NCBI RefSeq assembly: GCF_051622035.1
Contig: NC_135362.1
Coordinates: 7,009,501-7,073,500, forward strand
Direction of reading: 5' to 3'
Length of the DNA stretch: 64,000 nt
Source: Arctopsyche grandis
Taxonomy: Eukaryota > Arthropoda > Insecta > Trichoptera > Hydropsychidae
A model generated the notes under the pieces. It had not been told where the DNA came from, did no database searches, and saw only the letters and a list, made by a program, of their open reading frames with translations. Made by a program: the position numbers and the translations under genes. This document shows positions 11,150-23,834 of this stretch, piece by piece. Every line of letters starts with the position of its first letter. Within the stretch, counting starts at the first letter, position 1.

Positions 11150-14100
11150 ATGTTCTATCAAGAGTGTTTTGAAGTGATTTAGATTCCTCTTAGAGAGCTT
11201 GAAAGGTTTGAGAAACGTCAAAGTTTGACGTTTGATTTACCGGGCGAAAGCTGATTCTGTCGTGCGAGCTATTTCCTAGATGTTAATTTGACAAAAAATG
11301 TCCTTTTGACATTTCTCGTGTAATATATTTTACATCCGTGCCAAAAATATTATCCCTTTACAAAATACATACATATAATCGACGGCCAAGCGATTGGAAA
11401 TGCTTTCAAATATATTCCACGACACAAAAGAATGTCTTGCATTTATTTTTTGCAAAAAGGAAGCTAATTTGCTTTTAAGCCGCCCAGAAGAGAAAATTAT
11501 TCCGGGACAAAAAATAGCAGAACGAGATAAAAAAAAACTTTCAGGCCTAAGCGAGAGAAACTTGTCGAGTCACGAGTTTTCCATTTCCTTCTCGTGTACG
11601 ACTCATACATATGTACATACGAGAGGAAAATGATAGCAATAAGTGCTGACTGAATATTGACTGGCTCATCCGACATTTTAAGGAATATTTGGGAAATTCG
11701 TCTTGGATTTTCCTCGTAACATTTCGCCTGTCAACTCGCCTTTCAATACAATACGGTCTCCAATCCCACCCTACAAATAATATCCTATCACTTCGTATGT
11801 GTGTATAATATTATATAGGTATATATATAAAATTACACGCCATTTTGCGGCTTTATCGAGTTGGGTTATGTCAAAAGAGTGAGAGCGAGCTTAATTAACT
11901 GTGTGTGAAGCGCATTAACAATGTCTAAGTTTTGGCAGTTAAGGGCCAATTTTCGAAGTTTAATCTCGCAGTTAAACTCGCATAGGTATAATAAAACAAA
12001 GAGATGCCGAAGATTCCCACCAAGTATTATTTCCACGGCGAATTTAATATGGTATTGCATTCAAGCACTCTGTGTCTGAAATATTGTTAAAAAGGTGTAC
12101 ATGTGTACGTACATATTTACATATATATCATACTTTGCCTGAGTGGAAGCAATGAACTTACAGAGTCTGAGAGCAATTAAGGTAAATTTTATATATATAA
12201 TATGAAACACGAACGACGCGATTATTTTCAGAAAACCCTAATGAAGCATTAAAATAACTCACGTTAAATATAATAATACCACTATGCAATATTCAATGTG
12301 GTAGCTGAGACTAAACGTCAAATTAAATGTTTTAATAAATTGGTTTACATACATTTTATTTTATTTTAAAAATCAATTCGTTTATTTGACGTATAAACTA
12401 ATATTATATTACCAGGGCTGGAACAAAGATGCAGCAGACTAGGCACATGCCTAGGACGCTATAGACAAGGGGCGCTGCGAGGCGCCCCCATTTTTCTTTT
12501 ACTGATTATTACATTGAAAAAAAAAATTCTTTGAACATATAAAACATTCTATATTGAAATTAATTTTTCTACTCGAAGCAGCAGTACTGATTGTAAAATA
12601 CTGTTACGTATACTAAAATATAATAAGAGGGTAGTAAAGAGCCGCCGGTTAAGGACAATCGGATTAAGTCAAGGCGTCGAGGCTCTGCAACCGTGATAAT
12701 TGTGGCTAAACAATGATTGCAATTCTCAGAAGTGACCCATACCGTGGGACCGAATGTCGTGGGAATACATATCCGAATACGTGACATAACAATAGGCAAA
12801 CAAATTAGACGTCGAAGATGTCCTGAGAGATCTATCCCTTATAAGGCGATACTTAGGCGATATCAAGTCATTCTGGACTGAGCACTGCCTCCTTAATCAT
12901 CAATAAATGCTGTGAGACGACTTTGGCCTTTTACTTGGATCCTCCACCCACCCCTACGCAACAATACTATAATTTACGAGGAACGCAGGAAGTTGACTGT
13001 CAAATATCAACGACTCACGAATAAAACTTGTAAAACAGCTCTCGTCATTCTGTATTCAACTTAATTTTTCTACTAGAAGTAACAATACTGATTGTAAAAT
13101 ATTATAATTTTTATTATTCGCTACTATTTTAATGCTTTATTGTTTTTAATGACCGTGTTGAATGTATTTTTGTTTTTGTCATCTCCAATTTCCATAGTTA
13201 TTATTTTGTTTCTTTCCTGCTATATTTTTGACCATTGTGGCGAATTAAGAATTCCTGTAATGCTACAATGGTCCAAACTTTAAATAAACAAATAAATTAT
13301 TTACGACGAACGTAGGAAGATGACTGTTAAATGTCAACGTCTCACAAATGAAACTTGTAAAACAGCAAACTGTCGTCGGTACAAATGGTAATTTGGAATT
13401 GTATTTTATATAAAACTAGCTGAACCCGGCATGCGTTGCAATGCCACAATAACGCATGCAATTCCCGTTCACGTTCCCATCCTCGTTCCCGTTTCCCGGT
13501 GTGTTTTGATAATTGAATGTTTCAGTTTCAAATTAATGCTTAATAATCAAATTAAATTACAGTAATGATAATTTGTCAGAAAAACACATTTGAAATTATT
13601 CAATTGTTTGTTTATTTTACCCTAACAACGCAGGTGGCGACTCATTGCAATTGCAATTCCACTCATTCCTGTTTTACCGTTCCCGTTCCCGTTTATGGGG
13701 GTTTTTTTTTACCGAAATTTTTTACCGAATTTATTCGCAGTTATCCGTATTTTGTTTTATTTTATTTATTTTTATACATACAACGTGCCTATTTTGAATA
13801 AAAATTTTTCTTCAACATAAAATCTCAAGAACTTTTATGAAATTTAGTGTTTAAAAATTTAAGGGTGGGGGCCCTTAACATAATCTGCCTCGGGGCGCCA
13901 TATACTACGAACAATGAAATGCTTTTTAGTCGAAAACACGTGAAAGACTTTTTTGTGAAAATTTTATAAAATCAAAATTTCGATGACTCTTTGGAAAAAG
14001 ATTTTACTAACCTAACTGATAACTTTACCGACACAATTCGTATATAATCAATAACTGATCGAAATTTTGTAACCAAATAAAATCAATACTAAATTATGTA

Positions 14101-15967
14101 AAACTGTACAAGATTACGGTTTAATTATTTAGTGGATAAATGAGTCTAATGGAAGTTTGAAGCTTTAATTATTTATTAATAATAATAATAATTTATTAAT
14201 ACTTTTCAACTGTCAGTTTAAGAAAACCGTGAATCTATCTTATAGAGAAGGTTTATATGGGAGTGTTATTTGATTAAAAATAAATATATTCATATATAGT
14301 CGTACATAAAGGGCGATAGAAATGAATTTGTATCGCACTATTTTGAGGCAAATGAGGTCCAGTTTAATTTGCGAAAATTGCACGCAGCTATACACCATAA
14401 GATCGATTGTGTAGTTATAAATCAAGCGAAAACATTAACATTAATTGCCTTTGACCAATCATACATACATATATATATATACATTTTGTAATGTAATTTG
14501 ATGAAATCGTGTTGGGGCGAAGTCCGCAAAATTATGTAATTTTTTCATTATGTAATATAATACTCTACTTCTCTTTTTTTTAATTTTATTAATCCAAACT
14601 TGTCGCGTATCTAATTTTCGTTTCATATAACGACAAAATATGCTTTGTCGTGACGAAACTATTTGTTGTATATTTATTTTTCAATATTTATAAGGTGACA
14701 TGATAAAAAACGCTTGATCCTCCTGGTCCAGTCTTATTTTTTGTATTTTAAAGACATTAAAATGACGACTTGATATTGAATATCGTTGAATATAGATATT
14801 GCAATATTTCCATATGATTACAGAAACTATGTACTATATATTTATGATAATAAATTGAAAACCTACGATCATGTAAATATTTTATTTAGAGATAGTTCAA
14901 ACATGAATTACCTGAAAATTTATGAAAGTTAATTCTAAATATTAAGCAAGGCAAATGTCTAAGTATCAAAATGTATTCAATTTCAAGTTAAAATAATGTT
15001 GTAGTCACTTTCGTCATTATATTCACTTTCGGTTCAACTTTTTCTAGCATTTCCAATAATATTAAATATACATATGTATGTACATGCATACTACATAAAG
15101 ATTTACACTTGAAATCTCCAACTTTTTGTATATAAATTTTGCAAACGCCGTATAAATTATAATAATAATATTAATTTAAATTATGTTTAATTTTCATTCG
15201 TGCCAACGGTTTACTGAACGATCAAACATGGAGCGTCAGATTGAATTCGATCACGACGAATTATCTTCATGTCTCAGACGTGCAATTAAATATCAAATTC
15301 AAATTGGCAAAGTGAAACTATCTATATAATTGAAAATCAGCATTGATTTTATAAGAAAACATTTTTTATGAATCGCAAAAACAATAATCTCAACACATTT
15401 GGAGAATACAATTCGATTATTCCTGTCACGTTTTAGGTATAAAAAAATATGTATTTTACTTTCACATATAAAAAAAAGTACTTTTTCCCATCGAAAAAAA
15501 AACGGTAAAACAAAACTAAACATAATACACTATAATAGCTTTAGTCACGAATCGTATTTCTATTATTCGTATACAAGATTCCAGCCCATAAAACAGAATC
15601 CTATTATACTTACTTGATATAAAAATTTATATCAATATAATACAATACATTATATAAGAATCGTATGTGGCAGTGTACACACGTTAGTGGAAAATCCAAT
15701 TATATTTTGTTTGTGTACAGACAGGCCTAATTTAAAATGATTATTATATAATTACGGATCCCAAAGTTGTGTGTACGAAAGATTTTGGATAAATTTTGGG
15801 TACAACTTTGCATTTGTGATTATATGTAGACTAGTACATATTTGTGTTATTCATTTTGCGGAAATTTTCGAAAGTTCATTTTTGATAGGTTCCCATTAAA
15901 ACTATTTATCAAAATGTAGTACACATGCGTCAAAATATACGCTCAAATTGTGCGTATACTATAATTT
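11150..15967. other. Repeat-rich DNA without a defensible gene
   Basis: Contains a LINE-like 3' end (about 13090-13300, ending AAATAAACAAATAAAT), an H2 Helitron end (13416), and GGGGCGCC-containing segments near 12470 and 13890 that recall hAT-type ends but do not pair. Open frames are short and without recognisable domains. Confidence 0.5.
13416..13560 (-). mobile_element. Helitron-like 3' end, family H2
   Basis: CTAG at 13416-13419 next to an A, then CTGAACCCGGCATGCGTTGC (plus strand) and GTTCCCGTT-type repeats. The 5' end is not identified; the right border is approximate. Confidence 0.6.
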
Positions 15968-15981
15968 ATGAACTATTAGTA

Positions 15982-16552
15982 CTTAACCTATGCTTCACCT
16001 GTATGGAATAACGCCTCGAATACTAATCTTTCCAAGCTCCAAGTAATACAAAATAAATCCCAAAAAATAATTTATAATACACCCATATATACTAACTTGA
16101 AAAAACTGCATGCCATATATAATATTCCGTTTGTTACAGATATTACTAACAAACTAACCAGTAGATTCTATGACAGAATCACTAATAACCATACTAACAC
16201 ACTTGTGAATAGTCTCGGTGATTACAACAAAATGTCTATACCCTTCAGGTATAACACACAGATTACCTAAACACAATCTGCTTTAAGTCATCGACTTTAG
16301 AGAGTCTTTAATTAATATTATGTATTAGATGTATTATGAACATTTATGAGGATTGTAAATAGGTTTTTGAGCTATTTTTCCTATTATGCTGTAGATTAAC
16401 ATTAGAATAATATAATACTATGATTACTAACCAAATTAAATTAAATTGTAAAATAGAAAATGATCAGTAGATCAGTAGCTATTAAAATAGATATAAGATG
16501 TATTGTGAACATAATTTCGTAATAATAAAAAGCATTTAAAAATCAAAATCAA
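15982..16552 (+). mobile_element. 5'-truncated jockey-type LINE with 14-bp target duplication
   Basis: Flanked by ATGAACTATTAGTA at 15968-15981 and 16553-16566. The insert starts inside the RT C-terminus (LTYASPVWNNASNTNLSKLQ) and stays readable to a stop near 16268, followed by a 3' UTR ending in AATAATAAAAAGCATTTAAA. It is a typical incomplete reverse-transcription product, with no function of its own. Confidence 0.9.
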
Positions 16553-16566
16553 ATGAACTATTAGTA

Positions 16567-18640
16567 TACATAATGAATATGGAAAAATGGTTAATGATTC
16601 ATATGTGTAAAATGAAATTTGTTTTTGAACCATTTAGTTAGAAGTTTTTGGTGAAAAGGATGTTCAACTTATTGAAGATTATAGGAATGGTTGCGAAGTA
16701 TGAGTAATTAATTGCCAAAGATGAAAGCATACATTTAATTTTCTATATTGTGCGAAACAAACACTAATAACTATTAGAAAATCGTTAGTTTATCTCGTTA
16801 CGACATGTTAGTTTATCTCGTTACGACATATGTACATAGATAGATATTATATATGATATAGACAGTCTGGCAACAGTGAGGAAGAAAACGATACTAGCCG
16901 ATTTAATAATAGTCAATTATTTTTCGTCGATGAAAACGGAAAAATATTGAATTTCAGGTCCATGTTTATCATGTCATGTCAACTATGAATAGCATGAAGT
17001 GACATTTACATTAGCACACATTCATCGAAGCGGAGAGAACATCTCAAACGTGTCATATGTACACTTTCCCCTCCTTACATATAATATCTTCGAAAGCTTG
17101 TCACTTTACATTCGATCAAGTCATGTACATATTGCAATAAAAAAACCTTATAATAATATTTTGAGATTCGATTTAATTTCAATCTTCGAATATACGATAT
17201 TTGAAATGGATATCGATGGTTCAAATGACGAGAGACACGATTTTCAAGAATAAATAAATGAATGGGATATTTGTTATGGATTTCAGTGATGAGTTGCAAT
17301 TTATAAAATTATTTGAATTTACTGTTTACAAGGCAAAGAATAACAAAGAACAATGTATGTAGGTTTTCGTAAAGAAAACGTTCGCCATGTATATTTTCTT
17401 AATATAATTGGCTTTAAAATTATTACAATGTGAGAATTTCAAATTATTTGATTGATTTTTGTCTGAGCATGTTTTGTGAAGGTTTTGTAATTTATTTGAA
17501 ATTGAATTTTAATATTTAATTGAAAAATTAATATTGTACTCGGATAATAATAGTGGAATGATTTTGAAAAGAGCTTTATTTTGTACGTGATATTTTATAT
17601 TAATATACACACGATGAATTTAAAATAAAAATATATATTTTGCATCACGACCAATATATTTTGCAAAAGAGATAAAAATATCCGATTCGTATGCAATTTA
17701 GATGTCCTTAGTTAAGATATTCCGGCCAATTAAGATGTTCTGAGCCGTAAGGATCGCGATTTTTAAGGTTTGCGTATGTTCAAGGTTTATAATAAAGTTT
17801 TTCGACCAATTATAATAATAAGTTTATATTTTGTCTACTGCTAAAAAGACTGGATTGAAATATAGCAAAATAATTTGAGCTGAAAATAAATTGCATAAAA
17901 GCCAATATTACTAATATTCTGCAAAAATGTCATATTTTATGTTTCAATATTTCACCGGATAATCTATCCGTATTTTTACTGTTTTTTACTTTTAATTCAA
18001 TTTAAACTATATATTTTTTATTATTTTCAATTTTTTAATTTTTAATTCTCAATTTTTCAATTTTTAATTTTCTATTTTTATGTACAATTTTTTTAATGTT
18101 TTATTCTTATTGGTTTTTTTTTTTAAATTATTATTTTATTTTTTCTTATGTGTTTATATCTTTTATTTATTTTCTGGTCATATTGGGGTGACCTTGAAGA
18201 CACTGTGGTATACATACCTGTGTGTTAAAAATAAATAAAATAAATATGTATATTTAAAAATAAAATAAATATGTTACACCGAATCTGTGAAATTGCCTAT
18301 TGCGTGAAATCGGCAAAAAATTGCAGAATTCATGAAAAATGCAAGCCCGTTGCTTTATCCATCAAATGGGCAAGTTAGCTGCCGAATGCCTGCATTGAGC
18401 ACAAATATTCTTGCTGTTTTAATGCATTGTGAAAAGTACGTTTTCCACTAAGTAAAGGCTAAATCCATTGATGGTGCGCCGTTCGATGGCGACACCATCG
18501 ACTGGTCACGTGGGTGCATCACTCGTTTCGGTGCAGTGTTGTGTCTCTAGCCTCAATATCATCAAAAGTTGAAAAAAAATAAAAGTTCACATAAAACATA
18601 TAAATATAATGAGAAAAATTGAGAATGTCTTGCATCAATA
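16567..18640. other. AT-rich DNA, no gene seen
   Basis: Short frames only. A LINE-like 3' end (TTAAAAATAAATAAAATAAA) is at about 18170-18250, with a shorter direct repeat of its tail. Confidence 0.5.
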
Positions 18641-18649
18641 GTCAGCACC

Positions 18650-19075
18650 AATATACGGGTCTACCTCACGGGATCGAAAGTGAAAAGCCCGAAAAAGCAA
18701 ATATCGGAAGGCAAAGATCGAAAATCGAAAGATCTTAAGTCGAAAGATCAAAAAAAAAGGTGTATGGTAAAGAGTACTATGTATATATAATATATACATA
18801 TGAGTGGCATGCGGTGAAATTATCTCTCTTTTTGTCATAAAGCCTTGTTTAATGTGCGTGCGCAGGATACGGGAGAAAAAGCCTGTTCCTCTTGTTTCTG
18901 TTGTATCCTGCTCGCGCAAATTAAGTGAGAATATACGACGGGGGGAGAGAGAGTTTTATCGCACGCCATTGATATACATATATCTATACTAACCGTTTTT
19001 AATACATATGTATGCATGGTAAACGAACATTTTCGACTTTTTAACATTCGGTGCGGTGACGGTCACCCCACAAAC
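18650..19075. mobile_element. Degraded relative of the 21955 foldback element
   Basis: Shares GCAAATATCGGAAGGCAAAG, GGTGTATGGTAAA and TTGTATCCTGCTCGCGCAAA with the foldback element at 21955, but the right arm is mostly lost. Confidence 0.6.
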
Positions 19076-19106
19076 ACACAGTGGATGGCCCACGTCAACA
19101 AATATA

Positions 19107-19199
19107 TCTATACCTATATATAAAATTGAATGTCTGTGGAACGGGAACGGGAATCGCACGCGTTATTGTGGCATTGCAACGCATGCCGGGTTCAGCTAA
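19107..19199 (+). mobile_element. 93-bp Helitron-like element, family H2
   Basis: Begins TCTATACCTATATATAAAAT after an A, and ends with an imperfect hairpin (GGCATTGCAACGCATGCC), GGGTTCAG, CTAA and T. Both ends fit the Helitron rules (5'-TC, 3'-CTRR, insertion between A and T) at minimal length; only the termini and a short GGAACGGGAACGGG stretch are left. Confidence 0.65.
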
Positions 19200-19277
19200 T
19201 AACAATTATATAAAAGAAGATAATTATAATATAATTTTTTAAACTTATATTGGATGTTTTAATTTCTCGTCCCATCT

Positions 19278-19725
19278 AGCCAGCAGCATAGCTTGGTCGT
19301 TAAACTTCTGCTTAACACCGAGAAGCACCGGGTTCGATCCCATGAGCTGACTTCGATTGGAAAAGAATTTTTCTGAGTACATCTGTAGTGCTGCTGGTAG
19401 GACTTGGATATTGTGACTCCAGGTCGATCGTTTCCTATCAGAGTTTGCCAATTTCTCTGATTTCTTTGTTGAAACGGTTCCCGTTTCAAAATTGGCTGTA
19501 AATCCTTCACACTTACATACTATGTCACCACTATTTGAAGTATGATTAATGTACAATAAAATTTATGTACGATTCATAGATGTCTCGTTAATTTGCGAGT
19601 TTTTTAGTGTCTCGTAATTCAACGACTTGTAATAAAAATGCTGCATTGTAATTGTAATTTGTAATTGACCAGGAAGGCGCATTGGGGTTTACCTGTAAGG
19701 CCTTCCTGGTATATACATATGTAAA

Positions 19726-19735
<10 letters not shown>
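19278..19735 (+). mobile_element. tRNA-derived SINE, same subfamily as 1105
   Basis: A box about 19288-19299 (TAGCTTGGTCGT), B box 19331-19341 (GGTTCGATCCC), same body and the same hairpin 3' end (19669-19678 / 19700-19709), followed by an (AT)n tract. Confidence 0.85.

Positions 19736-19740
<5 letters not shown>

Positions 19741-19777
<37 letters not shown>
19741..19777. repeat. (AT)n microsatellite
   Basis: Follows the 3' tail of the SINE at 19278. Confidence 0.95.
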
Positions 19778-19779
<2 letters not shown>

Positions 19780-19782
<3 letters not shown>

Positions 19783-21950
19783 ACTATACGACTCGTTTAC
19801 TGCATTACTATATAATAAAATATTTATTTTATTTAGTTTGTTCAACTTTGAAATGAAATATTTTTATGAGGAAAAATCACATAACAGGGAGTTAAATTAA
19901 GATATATTTTTTTGTTCATTTTTGAATTAAATTAACTTTTTATGGAAATTAACAGATTAATATACAATTCTCATCAGATTGAGTGTGTTATTAATTTAGC
20001 GCTCGAACAGTACGAAGCATAAACAATAATGTAGGTGGAAAATATTGGCGGAAAAGTACCATCGTGACTGGAATAATATCATTTCCCGATCTTCTTTCGT
20101 GCTGTACAAAAACGAAACTAAACATCCACCTCACACTCGACGCGAATCATTTTGATTGTTCCGGAATCGCAAGACGAAACAAGATTATTTTCTCCTTTTT
20201 CATCTTTTTTGTTTTTTTCCCCGTTCTTTTTTTGTTATTGTATATCTCACCCGGTCAAGTCCATTTAGACATAGTTAGGTGATAATTTCCTAATAAATAA
20301 TGAATTACTTGGATATAATCCGGCTTGTTTCTTGTATATTTATCGAAGGAATATGTATCTACATATTTACATACATATTAAATATCTAGAATGTTATTTT
20401 CATTGTATGGAATTCGAAAAAGGGGAAGGAAAACGGGAATTGATCGCCTGATACACTTACACTTTTTCGTTTTAAGCATATCATATAAATATTGTACAAT
20501 ATTTTGTAGTAGTAATGGAATATTCCGGTTCATTTTTTTCCATATGTAAAATCTACATATATATGTATGTATATATAAAACTCAATTTAAAAATCCAAGA
20601 ATTCATTTAAAGTCTAATCAACTTTGTTCGATTGAACTGAAAATATGTACATACATACATAAGAATAAAATTAAAGAAAAATTAATTTTCGAATTTCGAA
20701 TATGTAAAAGTCATGATAAGTTAATTTAATGTTCATAATTTTATTAATAGTCAACAGCTATGTAATTTAAATTTTAACTTCTTTTACGTTCGTAAATTTC
20801 ATTGGTTTTTTTGACATTTCAATAAATATTTATAATACAAACCCTGCAGTAAGTGTTATATAATAGTATGTATTTTTTATAAGAATCCTTTCTTAGAGAT
20901 ATACATATGTACATACGGTTAACGGACACCAGGCTGACGGAATTTTGGCCGAACGGACATTTGGCCGAATGAGATTTTTAATTGTTTAAATTTATCAGAA
21001 ACATTTTAATGATACGTCGAAGCGATTTCTGAATAATGTATCTACTTTTAGTGAGTTTTGAATAATTCATTTAAATAATTATTAGTTTTAACCGTTTTAT
21101 ATAAAAAAACCGTTTCTTTCAAAATTGATCAAAATACAAAATTATTTGAATATAATATTTATGTTTATTAAATAGTAGACGATAAAAAATATATATGAGA
21201 GATAATGAGAAACACAAACGCAAATTTTATAAAATATAGAGTGAAAAAAAAGAGTTAATAGGCGTTTAAACAATTAAAATCTGACATAGCGAGATGGCGG
21301 CGAAAAGGGATATAAAGTAAGAAGAGGCTAAAACAACAGTCTAAACGATCAATTCGGACGATAAACGCCAAGAAGAAATATAACGGAGTATTTTCAAACG
21401 TGTCTATTACGATATTTTTTCACCATCGTAATGGCGGACGTCATTTCCACTTATATTGATGACCAAACCGAGCAAAATGGCAAAGTATGAAAACGATCGG
21501 ATAAGAGTCCGAACATTTTTTGACTAGTGATCGTAAGTGAAAGTAAGAAGAGGTTTGTAAAAACGATGCTTAAGGCACTGGCGTCACCTAACAAAAGTAT
21601 GTGTGCGTTATTATTAAATTTTGTTTTATTATTTTCCACAAAGCAATTACAATATAATCAAATAATTAAAAAAATTATCTACAACGACATTTTATTTTTA
21701 TTTCATTTATCCCCTTTTTACTATCATTGTCATCATCAGATTTCACAGCCATCAGCCATTTAACTACTGATGCTGCTAAATTAAAGCAAGTTTAAATTTA
21801 AATCGGCCAAATGACAATTCGGCCAAAAATCCGCGCACGACACATACATACATACAAACGTATGTACATAGAATAAGCACAAACAAGTTGAGAAATAGCT
21901 ACCACACAGGGAGGCGATAATTTGTTTTTCTTTTTAAAATATTACTTAAA
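19780..21950. other. AT-rich DNA, no gene seen
   Basis: A GGCCGAATGAGA / GGCCAAATGACA pair (about 20950 and 21805) suggests the ends of an old element between them; otherwise featureless. Confidence 0.45.
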
Positions 21951-21954
21951 AAAA

Positions 21955-22374
21955 TATGTATTATACGGGTCTAAGTGACGAGACAGAATGTTAAACGACA
22001 GAAAATGCAAATATCGGAAGGCAAAGATCGAAAATCTAAAGATCGTAAGTCGAAAAATCAAAAAAAAATGGTGCATGGTAAACGGTACATACTCACTTAA
22101 TTTGCACGAGCAGGATACAACAGGAACAAGTGGAACATGCTTTTCCTCCAGTATTCTGCGCGCGCACATTAATACGGGAGGAAAAGCCTGTTCTTCTTGT
22201 TCCTGTTGTATCCTGCTCGCGCAAATTAAGTGAGTATGTACCGTTTACCATACACCATTTTTTTTTTGATCTTTCGACTTAAGATCTTTCGATTTTTGAT
22301 CTTTGCCTTCCGATATTTGCGTTTTCTGTCGTTTAACATTCCGTCTCGTCACGGAGACCGGTATTATACATATA
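21955..22374. mobile_element. Foldback element: near-perfect inverted repeat of about 175-bp arms
   Basis: Left arm from TATGTATTATACGGGTC to TACAACAGGAACAAG, right arm its complement ending at CCGGTATTATACATA, with a spacer of about 40-60 bases that is itself partly palindromic (CTTTTCCTCC / GGAGGAAAAG). A-rich and T-rich tracts lie symmetrically in the arms. No ORF. Confidence 0.75.
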
Positions 22375-22408
22375 CAAATGTATTTGAAAGAATGTATATT
22401 ATAAAAGA

Positions 22409-22680
22409 CTAGCTTTATTACCCAGCTTCGCTCGGTATTTGTGATATAAAACACTAAAAAATGACTAATCTAATAGTAAACATTTATTAAATTTATTGGA
22501 ATAGTTTTATTTTATCTAAATTTATTTGAATACTCATTTGTTTTTTTTATTAAATTGACTGTCACGAACAAACAAAAATATGTACATTTATAGTAAGTCT
22601 CTTTTAAACAATTATATATACACCCCCAGGGTCTGCGCTCCCTAGGGCTCCGCCCTCGGGAACATTAAATCCTTTGAATC
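22409..22680 (-). mobile_element. Helitron-like element, family H1, 3' part
   Basis: CTAG at 22409-22412 next to an A, then the hairpin segment CCCAGCTTCGCTCGG and the family body with a GC-rich core (22623-22665). The 5' terminus is not found; the right border is approximate. Confidence 0.65.
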
Positions 22681-22699
22681 CGGAAAAAGCGACTGTTGA

Positions 22700-23830
22700 C
22701 GAAAAATACGTAGGTACATACATACGAACATACATAAATACGAACAAACTTTAGTGTTTTATATGTAAGATAAATATGTTTTTTTAAAACGATTATAAAT
22801 GCACCTGAAGCAAACGAGTACGATGGTTAGTACATACGTATTTTGAACAAAAAATTCATGACACATACATATATCAATTGTATTTACATACATATATATA
22901 TATATATCCATATGTGTATACATTATAATGAAAAATTGGACAATATTTTATCGATACGATTTATTTCGATTTCACTCTCGCATATGCATTTACAATACAC
23001 ACTGGAAACATGTGCACGTGGTAAATTTTCCCATTTGTTGTGTTTAATATGTTTTTTCACCCTCGCAGCCGTTCGTAGAAAATAATATAATGTAACGAAT
23101 GATACGACGGGGTAGCCAAGAAGGGAAAAATCGGAAAGGAAACATACCCTCGGGCAAGAAATGTGCAAAACGGAAGTCGTTTCAGATTTCCCGATACCCC
23201 CCCCCCCACCACATGGGGAATCCCAAACCCGAAAATTGTTACGGCAATCAATCACACAGTTCACCGGTGGCCACATAATTTAACAGACACGTGCCCGAAG
23301 CACACACGAAAACATTATGCGAAACGTGTATAGTTTGCGATCGTTTCAAGGGTGATTGTGATGTTTGCAAATTGGAAAAATCCTTGGAAATCGTAACTGC
23401 GAAACTTTGGCAAACATGTCCATATGAAAGTTTCGACATGGGTTGGTGTGGGGATATGTGTGTATGTATGTAAATATAATAGTATAACATTGCGGTGTTT
23501 TGTCTGATATATTATCGTACATCCTACAGGTGGTGAAATATGTATATGTATGTATGTATGTGTGTAGATACTGCTTTGAACTAAGTAAATATTAAATCGC
23601 AGGTATACATACATATAATGAAAATTTATTGTTTTCTCGAACAATGTTTGTGGTATTGTAATTTTTTTTAAAAATAATGAGTTTTGGAGAATATTTAATC
23701 TCATCAATACAACACATATCGAATTTTTATTTTATTTTATTTATTTATTTTACCATTTTTTCATTATGGAATTATAATTTTATAATATAATATAATTATA
23801 AATTTGAAATTAAATTTAAATAATGGTGAC
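22700..23830. other. No gene supported
   Basis: Contains a C-tract (23191-23207) and short frames; one 60-codon Cys-rich frame (23291-23473) starts with GTG and has no support. Confidence 0.45.
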
Positions 23831-23834
23831 AAAT

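Noticed and set aside
12414-13910. Possible hAT-type element (CAGGGCTGG at 12414, GGGGCGCC near 12475 and 13893)
   Set aside because: The two ends do not form inverted repeats and no 8-bp duplication was found.
19278-19345. tRNA gene at the SINE head with a near-perfect B box
   Set aside because: Same reasoning: acceptor stem not formed, SINE body attached.
20950-21815. Element bounded by GGCCGAATGAGA and GGCCAAATGACA segments
   Set aside because: Matches are short and imperfect and there is no target duplication; too weak to call.
23291-23473. Cys-rich 60-codon frame that could suggest a small secreted peptide
   Set aside because: It starts with GTG, has no signal peptide, and a competing frame exists on the other strand; no support.
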